From an uncultured Aequorivita sp. (lineage in GTDB: Bacteria; Bacteroidota; Bacteroidia; Flavobacteriales; Flavobacteriaceae), in contig CAKZLK010000061.1 in the NCBI GenBank assembly GCA_937125455.1, positions 51,836-115,835 on the forward strand: DNA of 64,000 nt, read 5' to 3'. The number at the start of each line of letters is the position of its first letter. Position 1 is the first letter of the stretch. This document shows, one piece after another, positions 48,090 through 58,462 of the stretch. The notes beneath the pieces were generated by a model that saw only the letters and a list, made by a program, of their open reading frames with translations, did not search any database and was not told where the DNA came from. Position numbers and translations under genes: made by a program.

Positions 48090-49667
48090 ATGGAACTCTA
48101 TCTCTTAAAATCCGCAGCTTGTCTCGCCCTGTTCTTTGCATTTTACAAACTTGTTTTGGAAAACACTTCCATTCACACTTTTAAGCGATTTTACTTATAT
48201 GGAAGTTTATTGGCTTCTTTTTTAATTCCGCTCATCTCTTTTACAACCTACGCTGAATTTTCGCCAGTTATTGCAGTTGCTTCGGAAGACGCCCCACAAA
48301 TAATTTTTACGCAAGTAGAACAAACCACCAACTACTGGGCGTATATTTTATGGACGATTTATGGTTTGGGCGTTTTGTTTTGTAGCGTGAAATTTTTTAG
48401 GAATCTTTTCAGTTTAATTCAACAAATACAAAAGAACCCGAAATACCGAAACAGTAGTTTTATACAAGTTCTTTTAAAAGAAACTGTAATTCCGCATACT
48501 TTTTTCAGCTATATTTTTCTGAATAAACGGCAATTTGAAGACAATGAAATACCAAGTGAAGTATTGCTTCACGAACAAGCACATGCAATTCAAAAGCATA
48601 GTTTGGATATTCTATTTGTCGAATTTTTGCAAATTATATTTTGGTTTAATCCGCTGTTTTATTTCATAAAAAGGAGTATAAAACTGAATCACGAATTTCT
48701 AGCAGATCGCGCCGTTTTAAACGCTGGTGCAGAAACCTCAGCCTATCAAAAAATATTATTGGCATTCTCATCACATGCATCTACGCCAGCTTTGGCGCAT
48801 TCAATCAATTATTCATCCATCAAAAAACGTTTTACAGTTATGAACACACACACCTCAAAAAGAAGTATTTGGCTTAGAAGCTTCTTAATTTTTCCGCTAC
48901 TATCTCTATTGATTTTTGGCTTTAGCACGAGAGAAGTTGTAAAAAAGGAAATTCAATCAGAGATTATTCAACAAAAAGCCACTGAAGCAGAGCTTGCTGA
49001 ATACAACAAACTGGCAAAAAAATACAACGCAGTCGATATTGAAAAGAGAATCATTAAAAAGAAAGATTTAGAGAGCCTAGAATCAATTTACCGTAAAATG
49101 ACCGATGCGCAAAAGGCAAATGCCGAACTGTTTCCAGAATGCGTTCCACCTCCTCCTCCATCTCCAAAAACACCGCCAACCCCTCCAAATAAAAATGGCA
49201 GTGAATTAAATATTTCGAGATCTAGAGAAACTGGCTTTCATTTTAATACTCAAGCGAGGTTAGATAATACAACGTATTACTACAATGACAAGGTTATTAC
49301 TTTAGATCAAGCAAACGATTTACTTAAAAAGAATAAAGGATTAACAATCAATGTCTTCAAAGAAAATGTTGGGAACGGAAAAGTAATTTTGTCTGACAAA
49401 CCGATTTTAAGCCTTAAGGAAAGTAAAATGAAAGCTCCCAAAGCACCTTCCGCAGAAAATGGAAATTTATATATGGCTGCCGAAGCACCTCCCGCTCCGA
49501 ATTCAGATCCTGTGGAATATATAAAGGAATTGGGGAAACGCGGAGCCACTTTTTATATTGGTCCCCATAAATACAGTACAGATGAAGCCATTGAATTAGT
49601 GCGAAAAAGTAAAAAAGCAACGATTGATGCAAGCAAATATCCAGAAGTGCATTTGGGCGGTTGTTAA
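48090..49667 (+). CDS. M56 family (BlaR1-like) metallopeptidase
   Basis: HExxH LLHEQAHAIQKHSLDILFVEFLQIIFWFNP; N-terminal TM helices; follows BlaI-like gene. Confidence 0.9.
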   Translation: MELYLLKSAACLALFFAFYKLVLENTSIHTFKRFYLYGSLLASFLIPLISFTTYAEFSPVIAVASEDAPQIIFTQVEQTTNYWAYILWTIYGLGVLFCSVKFFRNLFSLIQQIQKNPKYRNSSFIQVLLKETVIPHTFFSYIFLNKRQFEDNEIPSEVLLHEQAHAIQKHSLDILFVEFLQIIFWFNPLFYFIKRSIKLNHEFLADRAVLNAGAETSAYQKILLAFSSHASTPALAHSINYSSIKKRFTVMNTHTSKRSIWLRSFLIFPLLSLLIFGFSTREVVKKEIQSEIIQQKATEAELAEYNKLAKKYNAVDIEKRIIKKKDLESLESIYRKMTDAQKANAELFPECVPPPPPSPKTPPTPPNKNGSELNISRSRETGFHFNTQARLDNTTYYYNDKVITLDQANDLLKKNKGLTINVFKENVGNGKVILSDKPILSLKESKMKAPKAPSAENGNLYMAAEAPPAPNSDPVEYIKELGKRGATFYIGPHKYSTDEAIELVRKSKKATIDASKYPEVHLGGC

Positions 49668-49704
49668 CTTTAAGTGCTTAGTTCTCGACTGCGCTCGAAC
49701 GGAC

Positions 49705-49757
49705 AAAAAAAAGACACCTCCAAACTTTAAAGTTTAGAGGCGTCTTTTTTTAAACTT
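49705..49757. terminator. bidirectional intrinsic terminator
   Basis: AAAAAAAAGACACCTCCAAACTTTAAAGTTTAGAGGCGTCTTTTTTT. Confidence 0.75.
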
Positions 49758-49765
49758 TTAATCTT

Positions 49766-51703
49766 TTAAAGTTTATTCCAAGTATCATTCAAAACATTCA
49801 CATCTGGCAACATTTTATTAGGGTCTAAAACCACACGTTTTACTTGTTTTGTAGTTTTCAAAAGGTGAGTCCAGCTATTTCCACGTTGCCAAATTTCTAC
49901 TGGAAGCTCAATATTTTCAGTGGTATCGTCTGAATAAATTACTTGCAGATCTACAGGCATCGGGATTTGCCCATCGTTTTCAACTGTAATTAGATAATTG
50001 CCCAAATAGGGTTTTACTTCAGTTATACCCAAATCTATATTGCCATTTCCATAAAACCAGCCTTTCCAAAACCATGCAAGGTCTTCGCCTGCTACGTTTT
50101 CAATGTGATTAAAAAAATCATTTGGTTGCGGGTGTTTATATGCCCAAGTATGTATGTAGCTTTTAAAAGCATTGTCAAAACGTTCAGGCCCGAGAATGTA
50201 TTCGCGAAGCAGAAAGAGTCCAACAGCAGGTTTATAATAGGCGGTATATGCAAGATTTCTTGCGTCTGCAACATCTGGATAGGTATCAATCCCTTCTCGG
50301 TTTTCATAGGTAAGATATTGCACCAAGTTACGTGGATTGTCTTGAGAGGAGACAAATACACCATTGTCGAAATCTTTAGTGCTATAATGGTTTATAAAAG
50401 TATTGAAACCTTCATCCATCCATGGATAGCGGCGCTCGTTGCTACCGACAATCATCGGGAACCAGTTATGACCAAATTCGTGATCGGTAACGTCCCAAAG
50501 ATCGGCTGCCCCCCTATTTTTATATTCGCAAAAACTAACACCCGGATATTCCATTCCGCCAACGCTGGCGGCTACATTGATAGCATTTGGATAAGGAAAA
50601 GGAAAATAGGTTTTAGAGTAAAATTCTATAGATGCCTTTGTATATTCCGTAGAACGTGACCACGCAATTTCTCCATCACTTTCTTTAGGATATACCGATT
50701 GAGCAAGCGCAGTTTTTCCCTCGGGAAGGTTAATTTTTGCTGCGTCCCAGATAAATGCTTTTGAAGATGCCCAAGCAACGTCTCTAGTGTTTTCCATTTT
50801 AAAATGCCAAGTAACCATCCCACTGGTTTTGGTGTGAGCGGCTGGTTTACCAACCTCCTCTGGTTTTATAATGTAGACTGTCTTGTCGCTTTTAGCAGCC
50901 GCTGCTAAGCGTTCCTGTTGCGTTTTGGTCAAAACTTCGTTTGGGTTTTCCAACTTACCTGAACAGATTACGGTTTGGTCTGCTGGAGCAGTAATTTTCA
51001 CGTCGTAGTTTCCGTATTCGCAATAAAATTCACCTGCGCCCAAATAAGGATCCGTATTCCAGCCTACCACATCGTCAAAAACACAAACTCTCGGGTACCA
51101 CTGTGCAATGGCGTAAATAGTGCCGTCTTTTACATCAAGCCTACCCATTCGGTCCATTCCTTCTACTGGAACTTTAAACTTGAAATTCATTTTTATATCA
51201 ACTTCGCCTCCTTTTGCCGCTAACGGTTTATCTAGCCAAAGTTGCATACGGGTATCTGTGATTAAATATTTTGAAGACGTACCCGTTTTGGTTTTTGCAG
51301 AAACATTACTCAATTCAAAACCGCCTTCTACGTCTCCATTATAGCGGTTTCCTTGAACAGGTGTTGTAAGCGTTCCACGGGAATTTTCGGTGAAACGATC
51401 CTGTTCCAAATAAAGCCAAATAAAATCTAATGTTTCAGGACTATTGTTTGTATAGTGAATTGTTACATCCCCAGAAACGGTATGGTTTTTATCATCTAGG
51501 GTTGCTTCCAAACTATAATCTGCAGAATTCTGCCAATATTCAGGACCTGGTTTTCCAGAGGCCGAACGGTAGACATTTCCTTGTCTGTATGAAAAGTTAT
51601 CGAAAAGATGTTGATTGTCTGGGATTACTTCCTGTGCTGAAATTACAGCAGAGAAAGCGAAAAGGAGCAGCGATAAAAGAAAGCTGCTTTTTGAGTATGT
51701 CAT
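49766..51703 (-). CDS. M1 family aminopeptidase
   Basis: VGGMEYPGVSF; HExxH-type DVTDHEFGHNWFPMIVGSNERRYPWMDEGFNTFI. Confidence 0.92.
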   Translation of the reverse strand: MTYSKSSFLLSLLLFAFSAVISAQEVIPDNQHLFDNFSYRQGNVYRSASGKPGPEYWQNSADYSLEATLDDKNHTVSGDVTIHYTNNSPETLDFIWLYLEQDRFTENSRGTLTTPVQGNRYNGDVEGGFELSNVSAKTKTGTSSKYLITDTRMQLWLDKPLAAKGGEVDIKMNFKFKVPVEGMDRMGRLDVKDGTIYAIAQWYPRVCVFDDVVGWNTDPYLGAGEFYCEYGNYDVKITAPADQTVICSGKLENPNEVLTKTQQERLAAAAKSDKTVYIIKPEEVGKPAAHTKTSGMVTWHFKMENTRDVAWASSKAFIWDAAKINLPEGKTALAQSVYPKESDGEIAWSRSTEYTKASIEFYSKTYFPFPYPNAINVAASVGGMEYPGVSFCEYKNRGAADLWDVTDHEFGHNWFPMIVGSNERRYPWMDEGFNTFINHYSTKDFDNGVFVSSQDNPRNLVQYLTYENREGIDTYPDVADARNLAYTAYYKPAVGLFLLREYILGPERFDNAFKSYIHTWAYKHPQPNDFFNHIENVAGEDLAWFWKGWFYGNGNIDLGITEVKPYLGNYLITVENDGQIPMPVDLQVIYSDDTTENIELPVEIWQRGNSWTHLLKTTKQVKRVVLDPNKMLPDVNVLNDTWNKL

Positions 51704-51817
51704 TTCTTAAAAATTTAGAAGAGTATGCGAAGTTAATAAATGAGATGTAAAAATCTTGTTAAAACATTGGACGATTAAAAGTGGACGAGTCACCCAGAAA
51801 AAGGAAACAATTCTGAA

Positions 51818-53083
51818 TTAATTTTGAGAATTTTGATTTGATTCTTGGGGAATCAATCTTTTAACCATTTTACCTACAGAAAGTCCCTGTGCTAAAATTG
51901 AAAATACCACGACCACATAGGTTATAACCAAAAATAACTCACGGTGCATAACTTCGGTTAGTCCGAGTGCCAATGCTATGGAAATTCCTCCGCGAAGGCC
52001 GGCCCAAGTCATAATTTTTGCAGTGTGGGGAACAAAGTTCAACTTTCTTTTAAAGAAATTTACGGGTAAAATTAAAGATGTATATCGGCTAATAAGTACC
52101 ACAGGAATAGCGATGAGCCCTGCCAAAATATAGATTCCCTTAAACTCCAGTGCAAGCATTTCCATACCAATCAAAACGAACAAAATGGTATTAAGTAGAA
52201 TATCCATAAGCTCCCAAAATTTGTCCACATAGGTTTCTGTTAGTTCACTCATTGCTCCCTGCCTTACAATATCATTACCAATAAAAAGGCCAGCCGTTAC
52301 CATTGCCAAGGGAGCGGAAACGTGAAGGCGTTCAGCCACAACAGTTCCGGCCATTACTGCAGCTAAGGTAATAATCACTTCAATGTCGTAATCATTAATA
52401 GTTTTTAAAAGACGGTACGTAACCCACCCTAAAAGTAAGCCTAGTGCAATTCCGCCAATTACCTCAGTTCCAAATAGCTTTAAAACACCTAAAGTGCTAA
52501 CATTTTCAGCCCCCAAATTTGCGATTTCAAAAATGGTGAGAAAAACCACTACGCCCACCCCGTCATTAAATAGTGATTCGCCAACAATTTTAGCTTCCAG
52601 GTTTTTTGGCACTTTAGCTTTTTTCATGATTCCCAATACCGCTATAGGATCGGTGGGAGATATTAATGCTCCGAAAAGGATACAGTATAAATATTCCACT
52701 TCCAATCCCGTAAATTGAAGGAGTATATATAAAAATGTGCCGACGAGAAAAGTGGAAACCACAACCCCTAAGGTGGAGAAAATTAAAATTGGCCAGCGCT
52801 GTACCTTTAATTGTTCAAAATTTGTATGGAGTGCTCCCGCAAAAAGAAGGAAGCTAAGCATTATATCCAGCAGGGTCGTTCGAAAATCTATTTTGGTAAT
52901 TATATATTTTTCGGCATTTAAAAGCGTAGGATTAACATAGCTCAATGCAAAAATACCGAAGGTAAACACAATTGTTATAAGCATAAGCCCAATGGTGTTC
53001 GGCAGTTTTAAAAATCGCACATTTATATAGCCGAATGTTGCCGCAAGCGTAATTATGATGGTGATGATCAGGAAATAATCCAC
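51818..53083 (-). CDS. Na+/H+ (cation:proton) antiporter
   Basis: Multiple [45 protein letters not shown]. Confidence 0.93.
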   Translation of the reverse strand: MDYFLIITIIITLAATFGYINVRFLKLPNTIGLMLITIVFTFGIFALSYVNPTLLNAEKYIITKIDFRTTLLDIMLSFLLFAGALHTNFEQLKVQRWPILIFSTLGVVVSTFLVGTFLYILLQFTGLEVEYLYCILFGALISPTDPIAVLGIMKKAKVPKNLEAKIVGESLFNDGVGVVVFLTIFEIANLGAENVSTLGVLKLFGTEVIGGIALGLLLGWVTYRLLKTINDYDIEVIITLAAVMAGTVVAERLHVSAPLAMVTAGLFIGNDIVRQGAMSELTETYVDKFWELMDILLNTILFVLIGMEMLALEFKGIYILAGLIAIPVVLISRYTSLILPVNFFKRKLNFVPHTAKIMTWAGLRGGISIALALGLTEVMHRELFLVITYVVVVFSILAQGLSVGKMVKRLIPQESNQNSQN

Positions 53084-53166
53084 AGCATTTATTTGGTTAA
53101 ATATACCTTTAAAATTACAGAATTTATAAATAAAAAAAGCCCCAAGTAAACTTGGAGCTTTGTTGT

Positions 53167-53208
53167 AGCGGGAACTGGACTCGAACCAGTGACCTTCGGG
53201 TTATGAGC
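53167..53208 (-). pseudogene. 3' fragment of a tRNA-Met (CAT), probable attachment-site remnant
   Basis: Reverse complement GCTCATAACCCGAAGGTCACTGGTTCGAGTCCAGTTCCCGCT; tRNA similarity stops at the anticodon loop. Confidence 0.8.
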
Positions 53209-53344
53209 TCTCAATTAATTCATTTTTTATGAATTTTAGCGAGCTTTGGAACCTATATATTATGGGTTGTGTTCAAAAACGTGTTCAGCGTCGTGTTCAC
53301 TCAATTAATACTAATTTACAGTGCAATATATAAAAAAATTGCCA

Positions 53345-53470
53345 GTTGCATTTCGGTCACAAACCTTTTCAATACCCGTTGCATTTCCCGTTGCGATAAC
53401 CGTTGCAATGACGTTCAATAAATTACATTTCGGTTGCATTTCGGCCACAAAGCGTTCCAATACCCGTTGC
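53345..53470. repeat. pair of diverged 38-nt direct repeats GTTGCATTTCGG(T/C)CACAAA..TT.CAATACCCGTTGC with extra CGTTGC motifs
   Basis: 53345-53382 versus 53433-53470. Confidence 0.75.
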
Positions 53471-53485
53471 TATAACCATTGCAAC

Positions 53486-53854
53486 TTACTTCTCCATAAA
53501 TTTTTGCCATTTAATTAAAACATACTTTTCTTTCCCATTGTCCTTAATTCGGAAAAAACCGAATTCATAAACAAAGAGATATACGTCCCCTTTTTTGTTT
53601 TTCCAAAAATGAGTGAAATAATTCGGGTTAAATCCCGCCTCAACCAAATCCGTTGCGCGTATAGTTGATTTCCCTGCTTTGTTGTAGTGTTTCAACAACT
53701 TTCGGTTTAATTTTAAATGACGATCAACCTTTTTGAAGAAACTAGGAGTTTCCTCCTTGGATTTTTTGTAATGGTAACTGCTCTTGCAATAAACATCACA
53801 AAATTTTTTATCAGATCGGCCATTAATTTCTTTTTTGCAAAAAAGACACTTCAT
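53486..53854 (-). CDS. zinc-finger (DUF2116-like) protein
   Basis: MKCLFCKKEINGRSDKKFCDVYCKSSYHYKK. Confidence 0.65.
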   Translation of the reverse strand: MKCLFCKKEINGRSDKKFCDVYCKSSYHYKKSKEETPSFFKKVDRHLKLNRKLLKHYNKAGKSTIRATDLVEAGFNPNYFTHFWKNKKGDVYLFVYEFGFFRIKDNGKEKYVLIKWQKFMEK

Positions 53855-53920
53855 ATTACATTATTAAAAGCGTATTCTATACGTATAATATACGCATAAT
53901 CAACAACTAAGATACTCAAA

Positions 53921-55078
53921 GTGGGTATCTTAATCAAAAATGTATATATGAAATTGGATAGGTTTATAACATTGAGACATCTATTTATCTCAAACAAAAA
54001 ATACATTGGTCTAGATTTTAAGATGGATAAGGTTCTGGTGGCACTGACCAAAGGATTGCCAGACATAGCTTGGGATAAACAAAATTCCATTTACCTACTT
54101 CCGAACACAGGCCAAAATATTGATGCCATTTTTAAGACGTTTAAAGGTGTGGCTTGGATCAACTGTAGTTATTTCTTTGAAAAAACAAGGTCAAAACAAT
54201 TGAACGAGGTTTTTGATATCCAATGGATAAAAAAAAGAGAATTGCCCTTAAACCATAGAACCTGCCCAGAAGAATATATAGAAAAACTAAAGCTTAAAAA
54301 ATATTCAAACAACACGGTAAGAAGTTATGTTTCGTGCTTTGAGAAATTTTTAAACCACTTTAAAAATGTAGAAATTCGGGATATAAACGATAGAAATATT
54401 CGTGAGTATTTGGATTTTCTGATCAGGAACAATAGCTCAGATTCATATATTAACCAGGCTATAAACAGTATAAAGTTCTATTATGAAGTTGTTCTGGGCA
54501 TGCCCAATACATATTATGATTTGGAAAGACCGAGAAAGAAAAAAACACTCCCTATTGTATTGTCAAAGGATGAAGTTAAGCGAATGATTTCAACAACAAA
54601 AAATCTAAAACATAAATGTATTATCAGCACCTTGTATTCAGCGGGATTAAGGAGAAGCGAACTGTTGAATCTGGAGTTGGGGGATATAGATAGTGAGCGG
54701 ATGGTTATACACATCAAAGATGCGAAAGGAAACAAGGACAGATATACATTGCTTTCAGCAACCTTATTGGAAGATTTGAGAGTGTATTTTAAACAATATA
54801 GACCAAAAAAATATTTGTTTGAGGGAGTTGGCGGTATTCCGTACAGTACATCCAGTGTAAGCACAATAGTAAAAAGAGCTGCAAAAAAAGTTAAGATTGC
54901 CAAAACAGTAACACCGCATACATTAAGACACAGTTTTGCCACACATCTACTTGAGTCTGGAACAGATTTAAGATATATCCAACTATTACTGGGTCATAAC
55001 TCAACAAAAACCACAGAAATTTACACACATGTATCTACAGCCAGTTTTAATTCAATAAAAAATCCTTTAGATTTGTGA
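53921..55078 (+). CDS. XerC/D-like tyrosine recombinase at head of the cassette array
   Basis: Core-binding domain; catalytic SAGLRRSELL, HTLRHSFATHLL, LGHNSTKTTEIYTH. Confidence 0.92.
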   Translation: MGILIKNVYMKLDRFITLRHLFISNKKYIGLDFKMDKVLVALTKGLPDIAWDKQNSIYLLPNTGQNIDAIFKTFKGVAWINCSYFFEKTRSKQLNEVFDIQWIKKRELPLNHRTCPEEYIEKLKLKKYSNNTVRSYVSCFEKFLNHFKNVEIRDINDRNIREYLDFLIRNNSSDSYINQAINSIKFYYEVVLGMPNTYYDLERPRKKKTLPIVLSKDEVKRMISTTKNLKHKCIISTLYSAGLRRSELLNLELGDIDSERMVIHIKDAKGNKDRYTLLSATLLEDLRVYFKQYRPKKYLFEGVGGIPYSTSSVSTIVKRAAKKVKIAKTVTPHTLRHSFATHLLESGTDLRYIQLLLGHNSTKTTEIYTHVSTASFNSIKNPLDL

Positions 55079-55085
55079 AGATATA

Positions 55086-55400
55086 ATGGGAATAAATGCA
55101 ATATTGTATTTATCCACATGTTGTAAAACATTAAGAAAAACGAAGTTGATAAAATCAAAAAATATATCTGATAAGAAATTGAAGTTGGCAACAAAAATCC
55201 TGATTTCTATTTCTGTATTATTTGTGATGCTTCCTTATACAACTTTATTTGGATTGCCATTTTATATAATCGGGTTGATCTTGTTGTGGAATTCAAATCT
55301 GACCAAAAAACTTAAATGGAAATGGACATTTGTTCCATTATTGATTGTTGGACTGATTTATATAATAATCGCATTAATTATTTACATTTTTAAGCTGTAA
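55086..55400 (+). CDS. cassette 1: small TM protein (translation probably starts inside the cassette, e.g. TTG at 55146)
   Basis: Hydrophobic ILISISVLFVMLPYTTLFGLPFYIIGLILLW; cassette termini 55121-55129 / 55486-55494. Confidence 0.5.
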   Translation: MGINAILYLSTCCKTLRKTKLIKSKNISDKKLKLATKILISISVLFVMLPYTTLFGLPFYIIGLILLWNSNLTKKLKWKWTFVPLLIVGLIYIIIALIIYIFKL

Positions 55401-55637
55401 AGTATTGGCATTTGAGGATAAAAAATAACAGAATAAGAAATTAGAAAAATCCGATTCTTATTTACTCAAAGGAAACATAAAAAACGTTTTACAACAACGT
55501 ATAAAAACAATGCTTAAACCTGTCTCAAATCGAAACTCCATGCTCGCTTGCTTAGCGGATTGTCCTGCGGACAATCACGCTCGCCCGCTCGCACTGTTTT
55601 TATACGGGACGTTGCCAGTAATACAAAAAATACTCGA

Positions 55638-56060
55638 ATGACTAAATATCCACATCTGATTTCGATAATATTATCAATAATGGTTTTTAGCCAATGCAAA
55701 GCGCAATCTGAAAATATAACTGACCAATCTAAAAGCACAATAGAAGTTAGAGCTGACATTGCGGAAAAGAAGACTAAATCAAAAATAGAACTCGAAAAAA
55801 CTTATAATGAAAGTGTTAGATTTCTTGACAGTATCGGTAATTCCGATGCAGAGAATTACAAATCATTTCTGATTGACAGCCAAAACGGATGGGAAATTTA
55901 TTGTGAAGGAAAATGCAAAATAATTGAATATCAAAGTAGAGATGGAGCACAAGGAGGTTTACCTTTCTATAATATTTGTATAACTGAACAAAATGATATG
56001 CGAACGACGGAATTAAAAAACTGGATGGCGGAATGGAAACGTGAATTTGAGGATGACTAA
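55638..56060 (+). CDS. cassette 2: lipoprotein with LprI-like (DUF1311) domain
   Basis: MTKYPHLISIILSIMVFSQCKAQ; DSQNGWEIYCEGKCKIIEYQSRDGAQGGLPFYNICITEQNDMRTTELKNW. Confidence 0.65.
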   Translation: MTKYPHLISIILSIMVFSQCKAQSENITDQSKSTIEVRADIAEKKTKSKIELEKTYNESVRFLDSIGNSDAENYKSFLIDSQNGWEIYCEGKCKIIEYQSRDGAQGGLPFYNICITEQNDMRTTELKNWMAEWKREFEDD

Positions 56061-56238
56061 TTGCAATAGCGTGTAGAAGTACTACTGGCAACAATGTATA
56101 ACCGCAATTATGGCGGATTCGACTGCGTCCGAATCCACGCGTAATTGCTAACGTCAGTGCTTAACCGAAAAACATTAACTTTAATCCCGTAACTTCGGTT
56201 ATACTAAACGTTGTGCAACATTGAAAAAAAATTAAGTA

Positions 56239-56946
56239 ATGAGATTTAAAATTGTTTTTTCAATATACTTTGCAATTTTGGTTTCTTGTCAAACACCGAT
56301 AATAATCCAAAATAACAAATCTGACTATTCAACTGAAAGACTCAATAAACAGGCATTAATTAATGCTAAAAATCAAGACAATAAAAATAGATTTGTTAAA
56401 GTAGACACGAGTTACAATCCATTGCATAATAGAGTTGTTAGTGGTCATTATATGGAATTAAACAAAAAAAATAATGAGCGAACTTACATCTCGTGGGGAG
56501 ATACTTACGCCACAAAAAAAGTTTTGAAATCAGGAGATTCAATAATCAGATATTCACATTTTTATGGCAACGGAAATTTAAAATCATCTTATAATAAATT
56601 TGTAGGTAAAATAAATATCGATGAAAATGACAATTTAATATATAATGCAGGATATAATGTTGTGATTGGCAAACTATATGACTATGATGAAGAAGGAAAT
56701 TTAAAGAATATTTATGATTATGACTTTACCTTTTCTATTTTTGATTTGAGGAACTTTTTAGAAAAAAAATATGTAACTGATGCTAACAAAGTTGCGATAA
56801 GACAATTTAGAGATTTCGAAACCCAAGAAATTCTATGGGAGGTTGTTTACGAAGATGATTCTAAAAACTATCCACAATTATTAATTATAGATAGTAAAAC
56901 AGGAAAAGTCCTTGAGAAAAAAGATTATATCGTAAAAGAAATGTGA
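56239..56946 (+). CDS. cassette 3: predicted lipoprotein, unknown function
   Basis: MRFKIVFSIYFAILVSCQTP. Confidence 0.65.
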   Translation: MRFKIVFSIYFAILVSCQTPIIIQNNKSDYSTERLNKQALINAKNQDNKNRFVKVDTSYNPLHNRVVSGHYMELNKKNNERTYISWGDTYATKKVLKSGDSIIRYSHFYGNGNLKSSYNKFVGKINIDENDNLIYNAGYNVVIGKLYDYDEEGNLKNIYDYDFTFSIFDLRNFLEKKYVTDANKVAIRQFRDFETQEILWEVVYEDDSKNYPQLLIIDSKTGKVLEKKDYIVKEM

Positions 56947-57177
56947 GAACAACGTTGCACAACACTGTATAAAAAAAATAGGGCAAGTAAGTGCTAAACC
57001 CAATGTTTTGGCACATTTGCGAGGTCGCCAAATCTTTTGATTTGGCTTTTATAAAAATAATTTAAAACAAAATGCAAAAGATTTGGCTTGTTGATAATCC
57101 GAAAGGTAATTGCCTATTTTCAGCCCTACTTCTTTTATAATAAACGTTGTGCAACATTTGACAAAAACCAAATCTGA

Positions 57178-57522
57178 ATGAGAAAAATTGTAAATCTGAC
57201 CAAACCGAAAGACGGAATTGTGAGACTTATGATTTTTAATGACGATTATGGAACTTACCTATTCGGATATAAAAAAAATGAGGATTGCCGAGCAGAATGG
57301 GACGAATGGTATGAAACGGAATATGATGCATTGGAATCTGTTTTGACAGAATACGGAGTTCAGAAATCGGAATGGAACGAAATTCCAAATCCAGAGCCGA
57401 ACTGTCAACACGATTGGATAAATCCTGTCCGAGTTAAAGGACGTGAAAACGGAAATCCTGAATTCGGAAAACTGGAAAAGCTGATTAACGGAAAATGGAC
57501 AGAGTTTGAGCCGGCTAAATAA
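57178..57522 (+). CDS. cassette 4: hypothetical protein
   Basis: ORF within cassette boundaries 57147-57536. Confidence 0.6.
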   Translation: MRKIVNLTKPKDGIVRLMIFNDDYGTYLFGYKKNEDCRAEWDEWYETEYDALESVLTEYGVQKSEWNEIPNPEPNCQHDWINPVRVKGRENGNPEFGKLEKLINGKWTEFEPAK

Positions 57523-57671
57523 AAAACGTTGCACAACAATGTATAAGCGCAATTACGGCGGATTCGACTGCGTCCGAATCCACGCGTAATTGCTAACGCT
57601 GGTGCTTATCCGAAAAACATTAAATTTAATCCCGTAACTGCGGTTATACTAAACGTTGGTGGTAATGTAAA

Positions 57672-58301
57672 ATGACAAAAGAAATCGAATTCAAAATATT
57701 TACTAAAAACAAAGGATTTAAATTGTCAGTGAATATTGTTGTTTATTCATTGTTATTTATTGGTATAGGAATCGCATATTTAGCCAGAGAATATCTTGGC
57801 AATAGCACAATTGAAAATCTTGGTCAAGGAGTTGGAATTTTAGCTTGTATGCTAATGATATATTTTAAAATCACTCAAGCGTCAAAACGAAAATCACTTA
57901 ATGGAAATCTAAACAAAAAATTGAGGTTCAGAACCCGTGAAATCTTAATTGATGACATAAAGATTGAACTAAATGAAATTAAGAAAATTGAGTTTTATAT
58001 AAATGATTATTTTGATAAATGGGAATCCCAAGCGCCAGGAGACTTTGCTCCAGGAAGAACAAATGGAACATCTAACATATGTGAGTTAACCCTAATCAAC
58101 GGACATAAAACTAAAGTGAATTTTCAACTAATGTATGAGAATGAATTCTTAAAAATGAGAGAACTATTACTACAATATTACTCTGAAAATAAGATTCATT
58201 TTTTAAAATTGATTGAATATTTGGGAATTGAGAAATACGAAGAAATACAAGAATTCAAAAAAACACTACCACCAACATTAGCTATAAGCAATGCGGGATA
58301 A
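57672..58301 (+). CDS. cassette 5: hypothetical membrane protein; C-terminus encoded by the attC-like end
   Basis: Two N-terminal TM segments; CDS runs through terminus 58267-58275. Confidence 0.6.
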   Translation: MTKEIEFKIFTKNKGFKLSVNIVVYSLLFIGIGIAYLAREYLGNSTIENLGQGVGILACMLMIYFKITQASKRKSLNGNLNKKLRFRTREILIDDIKIELNEIKKIEFYINDYFDKWESQAPGDFAPGRTNGTSNICELTLINGHKTKVNFQLMYENEFLKMRELLLQYYSENKIHFLKLIEYLGIEKYEEIQEFKKTLPPTLAISNAG

Positions 58302-58462
58302 GTGCCCAAACGAAAATCAGTTGTATATTTACGAGGTCGCCAAAACTTTTTGTCGATTTGAATAATAAGAAATTAAAGAACAAAAGTTTTGGCTTATTGC
58401 AAGCCCGAAAATGATTGCATTTTTGCCCCGCACTGCTCATAGCCGAGACGTTGTACACAATT

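Noticed and set aside
55548-55637. Upstream extension of the cassette 2 ORF
   Set aside because: Runs through the attC-like stem; the ATG at 55638 gives a proper lipoprotein signal inside the cassette.
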